This document shows positions 9,306-17,287 of a DNA stretch of 64,000 nucleotides, piece after piece. The stretch covers positions 49,477 to 113,476 of IMG/VR virus record IMGVR_UViG_3300027721_000734. One strand, 5' to 3'. The stretch comes from a virus. The notes below the pieces were generated by a model, which saw only the letters and a program-made list of their open reading frames with translations, was not told the origin of the DNA and did not search any database. Position 1 is the stretch's first letter. Each line of letters begins with the position of its first letter. A program made the position numbers and the translations under genes.

Positions 9306-10484
9306 TTATGATACAGCATTACCCGACCAAACAATTGATAATCCATCACCACCTAATTTAGTAACCGGATAAGCAAATACTTGATTATGGACATTATGAA
9401 CAACATATGGAGTACCTTTACTATCAATATAACCTATAAACCCTAAATGAGTATTAGGTGAAAACGCTTTACCACTTGATAATGTATTACCAGGATAAAA
9501 TTTAACATTCTTATTTAAATCATTTTGAGACCAAGTGGTTGATGAACAATTTTTTGGGTTTTTACAAAAATAAGGTTTAGAAATTACATCGTGTAATTTA
9601 CCACTATCATCACGAGATTTTCCAATTGCCGACTGAAAGAACGCTAAGTCGTAATTTACTGAACCCGGAAAATATAATCCAACCACAGTACCAATTGGTA
9701 AATTTTTAAATTTAGATTGATTCGGTATTAATTGTTGTATAATTGATTTAGCCTCAGAATCAAAAGGTCCTTCTTCTCCTAATTTTGGTATAGACCCCGA
9801 TTTATTCATTTTATTAAATAAATTAGTCATTTGCTGAACTAACGATGGTGACACCCCAACTTCAGCATTAACTTTAGAATACGCTTGCCAAGCATCTCCC
9901 AAACTTGTATTTAACATATTATTGGTGAATTCAGCACATCCTTGTTCTTTACACGCAGAAACAAAATATCCTAAATTTGGCTCAAAACCCGCTTTAACAT
10001 CAACAGTGAACCCTTTATTTTTTAAAGATTTAAGAATTTTTGCACCACCAACTTTTTCTCCACCTAATTTAGTTTTTTTAACAGGTGTTTTATCTGTAGT
10101 CTTTACTTGTTGAGGTGTAGTTCTTTTTTTTGTTGGGGGTGTTATTGTTTTCGCAACAGGAATTTTTTCGTTAAATATTTTACTTTTAATCGCATTAATC
10201 GCATTTTGTTTTGTCGCCAATATCCAATTAGGGTTGTCCCCATCAGATAATTTACCATAATAATAATCATTCCCAAATTTGGCGTAAACATAGGGGTCTT
10301 TTCCTAACCCTTGTTTAATTACTGTTCCTGATGTATCTTGGAGATTTTGTGGACCCGCAATTGGTTGAGTTGGTTGTCCTAACTCTAAACCTTGTTCTGA
10401 TAAGTATTGTCTCTTTGTTGCACTCTCGTGAAGATTTAAAATCCTATCTTTTTCCCCTCCATCCAAGAAATATAAATTTTTCAT
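9306..10484 (-). CDS. Putative NlpC/P60-like cysteine peptidase, virion-associated
   Basis: A 392-residue protein. The N-terminus (RILNLHESATKRQYLSEQG) looks like a packaging/cleavage segment. Residues about 110-150 are a Lys/Thr/Pro linker. The C-terminal half has CAEFTNNML (candidate nucleophile Cys), then NTHLGFIGYID and PYVVHNVHN (candidate His and polar residue), in the order expected for NlpC/P60 or related papain-fold amidases. It sits directly upstream of the lytic transglycosylase with a one-base gap to its start. Together they could cut peptide and glycan bonds of the wall. The family call is by motif only. Confidence 0.6.
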   Translation of the reverse strand: MKNLYFLDGGEKDRILNLHESATKRQYLSEQGLELGQPTQPIAGPQNLQDTSGTVIKQGLGKDPYVYAKFGNDYYYGKLSDGDNPNWILATKQNAINAIKSKIFNEKIPVAKTITPPTKKRTTPQQVKTTDKTPVKKTKLGGEKVGGAKILKSLKNKGFTVDVKAGFEPNLGYFVSACKEQGCAEFTNNMLNTSLGDAWQAYSKVNAEVGVSPSLVQQMTNLFNKMNKSGSIPKLGEEGPFDSEAKSIIQQLIPNQSKFKNLPIGTVVGLYFPGSVNYDLAFFQSAIGKSRDDSGKLHDVISKPYFCKNPKNCSSTTWSQNDLNKNVKFYPGNTLSSGKAFSPNTHLGFIGYIDSKGTPYVVHNVHNQVFAYPVTKLGGDGLSIVWSGNAVS

Positions 10485-10514
10485 AAAATTCTTTTAATAT
10501 AAATATCCAATAAT

Positions 10515-11195
10515 TTATAATAATTTATTGGATTTACGAATATTCTCCTCACCCCACATAGGTTGGAGATTGTCCAAACACCAACATCTCATAAATTCCT
10601 TATCTCCCATCTCCCGTATATCAAATGATGTTATGGGTAGTTTGTGGTCAACATGCCAAACCCCATAGTTATCCCAACTCATCGTGTCCGTAAATTGTTT
10701 TTCTAAATGATTAATCAATTCCTCCGGTGTGTATTGTAGGATGTCAAAGTAATGACCGTATTTATCTACATTACTTTCTTTTAGTACTGTGTAAATTGCC
10801 GTTCTGAAATTACTGATTAGTTTATAGAGGGGGTCACTTGATTTACGATTTCTTTCGTAATCACGTTTGGTTTTTCTCCACTTATCAACATTTTCAGTTC
10901 TCCATTGTTTATGGTATTCTCTACGATGTTCTTGATTATTTTTTTGCCATTCCGCAAAATATTCTAATCGTTTTTCTCTATTTTTTAGATAATGTCTTTT
11001 ATCCGATTCTGATTTACCACCTTTGAATTTTCTACCTGAAGGTCCAATAACCGCATTGTTTTCTTTTAGTGTTCGTAACACTACTTGTTTAGTTATATTT
11101 AATTTTTCAGATATAGATGGGGAACCTAACATTTCCTCATTATATAATCTTAAAATTTCATCAATAACCGATTTTTCTAATATTATTTTTTTCAT
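10515..11195 (-). CDS. HNH homing endonuclease with N-terminal helix-turn-helix
   Basis: A 226-residue protein. Residues about 10-35 form a helix-turn-helix (SISEKLNITKQVVLRTL). The middle (residues 45-100) is very Lys/Arg/Glu-rich. The C-terminus carries MSWDNYGVWHVDHKLPITSF and LDNLQPMWGEENIRKSNK, the H-D-H...N...N/K signature of phage HNH endonucleases. It is a free-standing gene between the cell-wall hydrolases and the major capsid gene, a common insertion site in T4-type phages. Its relative near the smpB gene shares the MSWDNYG-H/DIDHK arrangement. It is likely a mobile gene. Confidence 0.85.
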   Translation of the reverse strand: MKKIILEKSVIDEILRLYNEEMLGSPSISEKLNITKQVVLRTLKENNAVIGPSGRKFKGGKSESDKRHYLKNREKRLEYFAEWQKNNQEHRREYHKQWRTENVDKWRKTKRDYERNRKSSDPLYKLISNFRTAIYTVLKESNVDKYGHYFDILQYTPEELINHLEKQFTDTMSWDNYGVWHVDHKLPITSFDIREMGDKEFMRCWCLDNLQPMWGEENIRKSNKLL

Positions 11196-11240
11196 ATATT
11201 ATAAATACAATCATAAAATTGATTGTTTACAAATATAAAT

Positions 11241-11269
11241 AAAAAAAGGGACATTAGTCCCTTTTTTTT
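11241..11269. terminator. Terminator downstream of major capsid gene
   Basis: A GGGAC-TAAT-GTCCC hairpin flanked by A-runs and T-runs, so it works in both directions. It ends the capsid transcript on the minus strand. Confidence 0.75.
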
Positions 11270-11288
11270 AATTATTTTAAGATTTTGA

Positions 11289-13148
11289 TTATCTCAATTC
11301 TCTTAAATCGAATGTTCTTACACCATCAACAGTAATTCGTGCGTAAAATCTATTATTCACCATCTTTTTTGCGTAACGGGTCATAATACCTTTAATCGGT
11401 GTAAAGTTGAATGGGTTGTACATTGTTGGAGTTAATTGTAACGGTACGTATGGTGCGTAGATGTATCCTGTGTCTAACAATGATGTTCCTTTATGTCCAA
11501 TTAACACTGTGTTAGCTGGGAAGTAAGGGTCACGGTAAACTTGGTAACGACCTGCTAATGTTCCAACTCTTTCAATACCCATGTTATATTGGTCTTGTTC
11601 AGGAGAAGCATTAGATACGTGGAAGTACTCTAAATCATCAAAGATAGCAGAAACCTCAGAAGATACAACAATCCAGTTTGCTCCACCTCTTAAAGTAGAT
11701 TTGTGGATTTGTGCAGACAATTGGTTGATTGCTGTAATTAATGTTTGGTTCCAATCTTTTTGAGTATAAGAAGTTGTCAAAGATAAACGTTTCCAACCAT
11801 TGTAATCCCATCTCAAGTTCCAAGCAGCACCTTTACGTAAATCTCTTAAGATTTCACGGTCAATTTCAGCAGCAACTTGTTCAGATAATAAAGCTGTTAA
11901 TTCAGCTTCAGCATCGATGTTGTGGAAAGCAGCAACGTCTTGAGCTAACTCAGGAGACCATTGTGCTCTTAATTTTCTTTCTGTAACAGTAACAGTAACT
12001 GAATCTAATTCGAAAGAAACCTCACCGATTTTATCTTCAAATTCTAATTCTTTATATCTTCTGAAAACAGCGCTGAAGTCATTATTTGCTAATGTTCCGA
12101 TTGTTGTTCCTGTGTAACCGTCTAAAGAGTCAGCACCACATGAAATACATACAGGACAAGATAAATCAACTTCTAAGTAAATAACACCATCAATATCACA
12201 GATATCATTGTAGCTACCACCATTACCATTAGTTGCCCAAGTAGTAGATGATTGACCACCGTAAGATACGATACCTTTACCATATTGTTGAGTAACAACT
12301 CTGAACAATAAAGAATTAGCTGTACCTGCAGCGTTAAATACTACATCACAAGGAGAATCTCCAGACCAAGTACTATCTGTTGCAGTACCGTTAGCGAAAA
12401 TTTTCAAATCAGATAAGAAAGTTTCTGAATCATATTCGTTACCATCAGGTCCGATTAATTTACCAGCACCAGTGTTAGCGAAACCTGACATTTTAACAAT
12501 AATTTTTCTAATGTTTTGACCATTATATTCTGTACCAGCGTTAACTAATCCACCATCTTGCCATACTTGAACTGTTGTTGTAGCAGTAACTGCTGACCAT
12601 TGTCCTTTAGAATAATCAAACAATCCTGGAGGGTCTAATTGACCTTCATTTCCTTCATAGAATAAATCATAAAGATTTTTCTTGTAAGTTGGGTTGTATG
12701 TTCCTGAAGAATCAGCCTCATTATAACCTGCACCTATTGAAGTTGCGTTACTGTTTGGTGCTCCGTATGGAGAATAGTGTTCTCCTGATTCAGATGCACT
12801 TCCACCGTCATACCCTTGAATTTTAGGTACAAAGAAGAATAATTTACCGATTGGTAAATTCATTGCTTGTACAGATACGATTTCATTCGCTAATAATTTA
12901 GAGAATACTCTTCTTACGATAGGGAATACAACAGTTTCGAATGAACCTGAAGACCCGTCAGAAGTAGCTTCGTTGATTAGGAAAGACGCTTGGTTCTCAT
13001 ATAATTGAGCTACGTTTTCTTTTAAGTGACCTTTAAGTCCTTCTAGGAATCCTAATTTATCCCATTTGTTAATTGTGTCTTCTTTAATAACTTTAAGGTG
13101 TTTTAACCCTATGTTACCAACTAGACCTGATTCTAATAATGCTCCCAT
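11289..13148 (-). CDS. Major capsid protein (T4 gp23-like)
   Basis: A 619-residue protein. The C-terminal half matches gp23-type capsid proteins: ERKLRAQWSPELAQDVAAFH, DIDAEAELTALLSEQ-type helix, RGGANWIVVSSEVS, DPYFPANTVLIGHKG, YAPYVPLQLTPTMYNPFNF and VNNRFYARITV. A likely prohead protease site (hxE) falls after Glu60 (FLINE before ATSDGSSG), giving a mature protein of about 559 residues. Residues about 100-370 hold a large Gly/Ser/Asn-rich region absent from compact gp23. This fits an added surface domain. The gene follows scaffold and protease in the classical order. It is longer than T4 gp23 (521 residues). Confidence 0.92.
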   Translation of the reverse strand: MGALLESGLVGNIGLKHLKVIKEDTINKWDKLGFLEGLKGHLKENVAQLYENQASFLINEATSDGSSGSFETVVFPIVRRVFSKLLANEIVSVQAMNLPIGKLFFFVPKIQGYDGGSASESGEHYSPYGAPNSNATSIGAGYNEADSSGTYNPTYKKNLYDLFYEGNEGQLDPPGLFDYSKGQWSAVTATTTVQVWQDGGLVNAGTEYNGQNIRKIIVKMSGFANTGAGKLIGPDGNEYDSETFLSDLKIFANGTATDSTWSGDSPCDVVFNAAGTANSLLFRVVTQQYGKGIVSYGGQSSTTWATNGNGGSYNDICDIDGVIYLEVDLSCPVCISCGADSLDGYTGTTIGTLANNDFSAVFRRYKELEFEDKIGEVSFELDSVTVTVTERKLRAQWSPELAQDVAAFHNIDAEAELTALLSEQVAAEIDREILRDLRKGAAWNLRWDYNGWKRLSLTTSYTQKDWNQTLITAINQLSAQIHKSTLRGGANWIVVSSEVSAIFDDLEYFHVSNASPEQDQYNMGIERVGTLAGRYQVYRDPYFPANTVLIGHKGTSLLDTGYIYAPYVPLQLTPTMYNPFNFTPIKGIMTRYAKKMVNNRFYARITVDGVRTFDLRELR

Positions 13149-13180
13149 TTTTTTGGTTTTTATTAATTTTTAGTTTATTT

Positions 13181-14650
13181 TTATTTTAATTTACCCATTA
13201 AATCTTTCATTCTAAGGAATTGAGGATTTTCATAAGTTTTTGATTCAATTAAGTTAATCGCTGAACCTGATACAGGAGCTTTTTGAATTGCTCTTTCCAT
13301 CGATTCGTTCATTGGTTGACTTGTATTAACTGAAAGTTCATCTTTAAGACTTTGATATAAATTTTTAGATTCTTTGATAGTTTCAACACCATCAAATCTT
13401 CTTAAGATATTTATTTTTTCTTGTTTTGATGTTGAGTGTTCTGTAAACAAACGAGTAGCGTAAGCTAAGTTTGAATTAAATACCGCAACTTCATTCAATT
13501 TATTTCTAAATACATTAAGTGCTTTTCTATACTCTTCATTCTTTTCTCTAAGAATTGTTAATTCATTTGATTCTGTATTTTCAAATGTTAGATTTCTGTT
13601 AGGAGTAATTCCTTTTCTTAATCCTCTACCTGATTTAGAACCATTTCCGTATGTGTGAGCAGCTTCTTTAGTTTCTACTTTTTTAACGGACGCTTTTTTA
13701 ACCGGTGCTTTTTTAATGGCTTTAAATTCACCATCAAGATTTTCACCTTCTTTGTATTCAAATTTAGCTTTACCTGTTCCAACTGATTTTGGTGCTTCTT
13801 TTTTCTTCACATCAAATCCTTTTCCTTGGTTTGGTTTAGCATCGTATTTGAATTTAGGACTTCCGATTCCAGTACCTTTAGGTTTTACAGACATTTTAGA
13901 TTCCATAACAGGCTCCTCTTCGTCACCCATATCGTCATCTTCATTCATCTCTTCTTCCTCTTCTTCGTCTTCATCGTCTTGTTCGTCTTGTTCGTCCATT
14001 TCAATTTCATAAACTAATTCTTCAGACTCATCGAATTCTTCAAAATCTTCTTCATCGTCAAAACTTTCTTCTTCGTCATCAAAAGAAAATTCCTCTTCTT
14101 CGTCGTTGTCGTTTCCAAAAATTCTTTCAACAATAGATTCGATAGATTCATCTAATTCATCAAATTCTTCTGATTCATCAAATTCTTGATATTCATTATC
14201 ATCTTCTTCACCTTCTGTAACAACCATATATTCAGCATCGGTTTCGTTGTCTTTAATACTAATGTTACCAGAATCATCTTTAGTAACAACAATATTATCG
14301 TCCGGTCCCATCAATTTGAATACACGTAAGATTTCTTCGTCATCTTTAATGTTAGTTAGGTCGATAACATCTTCATCATCTGAATCGTCATCGTCCATAT
14401 CAAGGTTATCCATATCCATTTCATCACCTTCTTCATCGTCAGACTCTTCGTCATCCATGTCAGGTAATTCCATGTCAATGTCAGTTTCAATCTCATCTTC
14501 TTCTTGTTCAGTTAGAGATTCTTTTACTAGTTCGTTGATTTCTTCCTTCATAGTAGAAGCAAGTATTCCTTTTGCATTTTCAGCTACCGCTTCTTCCAAA
14601 TTTTTCATTTGGATGATAGCTTCTTCAACTAAAGATTTTTCTTTTGCCAT
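13181..14650 (-). CDS. Prohead core scaffold protein (gp22-like)
   Basis: A 489-residue, extremely acidic protein: residues about 45-245 are mostly Asp/Glu. A basic Lys/Pro linker (about 255-345) and a helical C-terminus follow (ILREKNEEYRKALNVFRNKLNEV, a probable coiled coil). The position between protease and capsid genes and the charge pattern fit the gp22 prohead core, which is digested by the gp21 protease during head maturation. Many hxE sites are present. The assignment rests on context and composition rather than on conserved motifs. Confidence 0.75.
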   Translation of the reverse strand: MAKEKSLVEEAIIQMKNLEEAVAENAKGILASTMKEEINELVKESLTEQEEDEIETDIDMELPDMDDEESDDEEGDEMDMDNLDMDDDDSDDEDVIDLTNIKDDEEILRVFKLMGPDDNIVVTKDDSGNISIKDNETDAEYMVVTEGEEDDNEYQEFDESEEFDELDESIESIVERIFGNDNDEEEEFSFDDEEESFDDEEDFEEFDESEELVYEIEMDEQDEQDDEDEEEEEEMNEDDDMGDEEEPVMESKMSVKPKGTGIGSPKFKYDAKPNQGKGFDVKKKEAPKSVGTGKAKFEYKEGENLDGEFKAIKKAPVKKASVKKVETKEAAHTYGNGSKSGRGLRKGITPNRNLTFENTESNELTILREKNEEYRKALNVFRNKLNEVAVFNSNLAYATRLFTEHSTSKQEKINILRRFDGVETIKESKNLYQSLKDELSVNTSQPMNESMERAIQKAPVSGSAINLIESKTYENPQFLRMKDLMGKLK

Positions 14651-14769
14651 TTGTTTTATGTTATTTTAATATATAAATATATGAAATTATGAAAAAAGCA
14701 CATTTGTACTAATATTCATAACATCTTTTTATTTATTAATAAATATCACAAAAATGTAAAAAACAAAAA

Positions 14770-14793
14770 AAGGAGACAAAATGTCTCCTTTTA
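14770..14793 (-). terminator. Terminator
   Basis: A GGAGACA-AAA-TGTCTCC hairpin followed on the minus strand by a T-run. It lies just after the small gene at 14815. Confidence 0.7.
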
Positions 14794-14814
14794 GTTTAAT
14801 CAATTAAAATTTTT

Positions 14815-15024
14815 TTATTCTATAACTTCGTTAATTTTACTCTCAACGATTGCAGTTATTCTCCACTCCATAGAATAATTTTCAAATACTTTAGTGACTT
14901 TCGCCTCTACGTCGGTGGGATTGTAACCACTAACTAATTTTTCTTCTCTTAACTTTTTAAGTTTTCCTGTTTCAGTATCTACTGAATCCAATGTAATTTT
15001 TGCGATGAAATACTTTTCGTCCAT
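14815..15024 (-). CDS. Small protein resembling DUF4494-type proteins
   Basis: A 69-residue protein. The pattern YFIAKITLDSVDTETGKLKK..EEKLVSGYNPTDVEAKVTKVFEN resembles the small Bacteroidota phage-associated DUF4494 group in the order of its strands and final helix (from memory, not confirmed). It lies between the prohead protease and its terminator. Role in head assembly unknown. Confidence 0.6.
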   Translation of the reverse strand: MDEKYFIAKITLDSVDTETGKLKKLREEKLVSGYNPTDVEAKVTKVFENYSMEWRITAIVESKINEVIE

Positions 15025-15040
15025 AATGTTTAATTTTTTT

Positions 15041-15766
15041 TTAGTATCCTAAATAATCGTTTAATTTTTTCATTAAGTCAAGCGATTTGTTTCCAGATTC
15101 GCCAACTTGTCTTTCTACTTTCATTTTTTTCTCTTCTTCCAAATTCTCATCAAAATTAAACCTATCATCAGGATTTTGAAAAAGGTATGCTCCCGGTGTT
15201 GATGGTGATGAAACTAAGTCAAAACAGATTAATTCAAAATCATCTTGTACTTCATTTTGTTCACCCACTTTTTTAAGAGACCCTACACCTCTTGAAGATA
15301 TACCCAATGTTACACCTTGTCTAAGATAGTTTGCCGCCAAATCACCTTTGGTTGATACAATCCCTCTTTCGTGGAAACCAGGAGATGTTAATAGTTTTAT
15401 TTTACCCATTAAAACAGGTCCTTCCCACCATATCTCTGTAATTGCGTGAGATACTCTATCTAAATCAATTAACGATGATTCAGGATGATTTAATTCTGAA
15501 AGGGCAGTTCCTTTGTTAATCATCTTTTTATAATTCTCAGCCTCTCTTTTTAAGATTCTTTCAGGGTACAATCTACCATTTCTATTTGGTGTATTATATT
15601 TTTGTAGAACCGCATAAAATTCAAAAGGTTTTGAATGGTCTAAATCTTCTTTAGACTCTTTAATCATTGCAGCATTTTTCTTATCTGTTGGGGAAATAAA
15701 TCCGGCATCTTCCTCAATTAATATCCCTCTCCCTATTTCATTTGGTTTTAAAATTGTTAAATTCAT
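15041..15766 (-). CDS. Prohead maturation protease (gp21-like, peptidase S80)
   Basis: A 241-residue protein with the herpes-type protease triad of gp21 proteins. FYAVLQKYNTPNRNGRLYPE starts the fold, ELNHPES holds the catalytic His, and LGISSRGVGS holds the catalytic Ser. FDLVSSPSTPGAYLF follows. It cleaves scaffold, capsid and other head proteins at hxE sites. It is upstream of scaffold and capsid on the same strand, as in T4. Confidence 0.92.
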   Translation of the reverse strand: MNLTILKPNEIGRGILIEEDAGFISPTDKKNAAMIKESKEDLDHSKPFEFYAVLQKYNTPNRNGRLYPERILKREAENYKKMINKGTALSELNHPESSLIDLDRVSHAITEIWWEGPVLMGKIKLLTSPGFHERGIVSTKGDLAANYLRQGVTLGISSRGVGSLKKVGEQNEVQDDFELICFDLVSSPSTPGAYLFQNPDDRFNFDENLEEEKKMKVERQVGESGNKSLDLMKKLNDYLGY

Positions 15767-15789
15767 TTTGAATGTTTTATTTATAAATA

Positions 15790-16260
15790 TTAAACATTCT
15801 CAATTTGTACTGGTTCCTCTGACGATTTGATTTTTTTTGTTAGATAAAATTTAAAATTTTCATTTTCTAAAAAGTTATCTAAAAAGATTTGGTTAATAAT
15901 TTCTTTTAACGAATTTTTAATTTCATCGGATTTAAAGTCCATATCAGTTTGAATTATAAAAAAATTAATTTCTAAATTCATAAAAGATTTTTTTCCGGTT
16001 GTTAGACCGCTTGACCTTAAATCCAAGTCAACAATGAAATTTGTGTCAAAAATTGTTTTGTCTAATGATTCATAGACTGAATGTTTTATACCTCTACTCA
16101 TATTAAGAACTGTCCTTGTCCAGTTATTAGCTTCGTAAATTGGTTCTACCCATGTTTGAATGTTTAGGTAGAGAGATTTTAAACTCATTGAGTCGACTGT
16201 TCCATATATTATTTTAGCAGTCTTAAACCCATGAATTTGTGAGGTTTTCCCCTTTTTCAT
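15790..16260 (-). CDS. Hypothetical head-module protein
   Basis: A 156-residue mixed alpha/beta protein between the protease and a gene next to the portal. The starting segment (KKGKTSQIHGFKTAKIIYGT) is basic. In T4-type head clusters small neck/completion or core proteins lie here, but no motif allows a choice. Function unknown. Confidence 0.65.
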   Translation of the reverse strand: MKKGKTSQIHGFKTAKIIYGTVDSMSLKSLYLNIQTWVEPIYEANNWTRTVLNMSRGIKHSVYESLDKTIFDTNFIVDLDLRSSGLTTGKKSFMNLEINFFIIQTDMDFKSDEIKNSLKEIINQIFLDNFLENENFKFYLTKKIKSSEEPVQIENV

Positions 16261-16354
16261 TAATTTCCATATTTTCTCGTTTATTTTTTAAAAAAATAAG
16301 TGAAATTACCACAATAGTCAAAACTTTTTGAAAAGATGGGGATATATGTATTAT

Positions 16355-16549
16355 ATGTTAATAGTTAAATTAGATAAAAACACTACGATTGAGCGAGCTT
16401 TAAAACTTTATAAAAGTAAGGTAATAAAAACTCGACAAAGTTCTGAACTTGTTAAAAGAAAAGAATTTGTTAAAGAGTCTGTTATTAAAAGAGCTGAACT
16501 TTCTAAGGCAAAGTATGTCCAAAAGAAGTTTAAGTCGAATAACGACTAA
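16355..16549 (+). CDS. rpsU: Ribosomal protein bS21 (phage-encoded)
   Basis: The start at 16355 is chosen because it gives the typical bS21 beginning (MLIVKLDKNTTIERALKLYK). The 64-residue product then follows the family pattern: the ALKLYKSKV helix, SELVKRKEFVKES (the conserved R-x-R/K-x-x-F/Y region) and a basic helical tail (VIKRAELSKAKYVQKKFK). The length is normal for Bacteroidota bS21. In these bacteria bS21, with bS6 and bS18, hides the 3' end of 16S rRNA and so helps abolish Shine-Dalgarno use; a phage copy could replace the host protein. It is on the plus strand inside a minus-strand head cluster and overlaps the stop of the next gene by four bases. A longer TTG-started reading from 16328 is open but unlikely. 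Confidence 0.88.
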   Translation: MLIVKLDKNTTIERALKLYKSKVIKTRQSSELVKRKEFVKESVIKRAELSKAKYVQKKFKSNND

Positions 16550-17265
16550 AGAGTTTCGTTTAAACTTTTAAGTTTAAAATAAGTTAGTTTGTCGTATTTC
16601 TCAGATATTACCTTGGATAAGGTATCATTAATTCTGCTGTTAACTGAACTATCTTCGGAGGTAGATTTCATTTTAGTTAATTTACCAACAACACTTTCTT
16701 TAATCACATTAAAATCTTCATTAAGTTTACTATCGTCTTCAGATAGTAATTTAATCAATTCATCTTTATCGGATTCATTTAAAGATTCTATATAACTATT
16801 AATTGTTTGGTTGGCAATACTAACCATTGCTTTTAATGGTATATTAACACTTTCAGTTTTAGTGATAGGTAATTTTCTTAAATTTTCTGAAATAATTTTT
16901 TTACTTTTAATTCTTGATTCAATTGTTAAAACATCTCTTGAAAATAAGTTATCAATATTATCGTAAGCGTCATTTGATTTAGAATCTTTAACCCACTCAT
17001 TTAGACTTTTAATTTCAGATGTGGATATTTTATTTACGGTATTTTCATATATAGTAATACATTCGTGAATATATTCGGTGATATACGATTCGGATAATGC
17101 TTTTGGTGAATTTAATTCATCATACATATAAAAAATTTTACTGATGTTTTTATTCTCTAACACCAATTTTTTAAAATTTTTTATTTCTTGTTTAAATGTT
17201 CCATTATTATACGATTCTAATAATACATTTTCTATTTTCGATTTTAAGATACCAAATTTTGTCAT
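16546..17265 (-). CDS. Hypothetical helical head-module protein
   Basis: The start at 17265 (MTKFGILKSKIENVLLES) is preferred: it lies after the portal stop and has an A-rich leader. An upstream ATG would overlap the portal gene. The product is about 239 residues, nearly all helical and Lys/Ser/Glu-rich. The N-terminal KIENVLLESYNNG contains an hxE-type site (LLE), consistent with a prohead core/internal protein next to the portal. No family is recognised. Confidence 0.65.
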   Translation of the reverse strand: MTKFGILKSKIENVLLESYNNGTFKQEIKNFKKLVLENKNISKIFYMYDELNSPKALSESYITEYIHECITIYENTVNKISTSEIKSLNEWVKDSKSNDAYDNIDNLFSRDVLTIESRIKSKKIISENLRKLPITKTESVNIPLKAMVSIANQTINSYIESLNESDKDELIKLLSEDDSKLNEDFNVIKESVVGKLTKMKSTSEDSSVNSRINDTLSKVISEKYDKLTYFKLKSLNETL

Positions 17266-17287
17266 TTTTCTTTTTTTATTATAAATA

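Noticed and set aside
13716-14669. Long Ser-rich plus-strand ORFs opposite the scaffold gene
   Set aside because: They arise from the Asp/Glu codons of the scaffold protein read in reverse (TCT/TCA/TCG). There is no promoter or leader.
16328-16354. Nine extra N-terminal codons of bS21 from a TTG start
   Set aside because: The shorter ATG start gives the exact family N-terminus; the extension has no counterpart in bS21.
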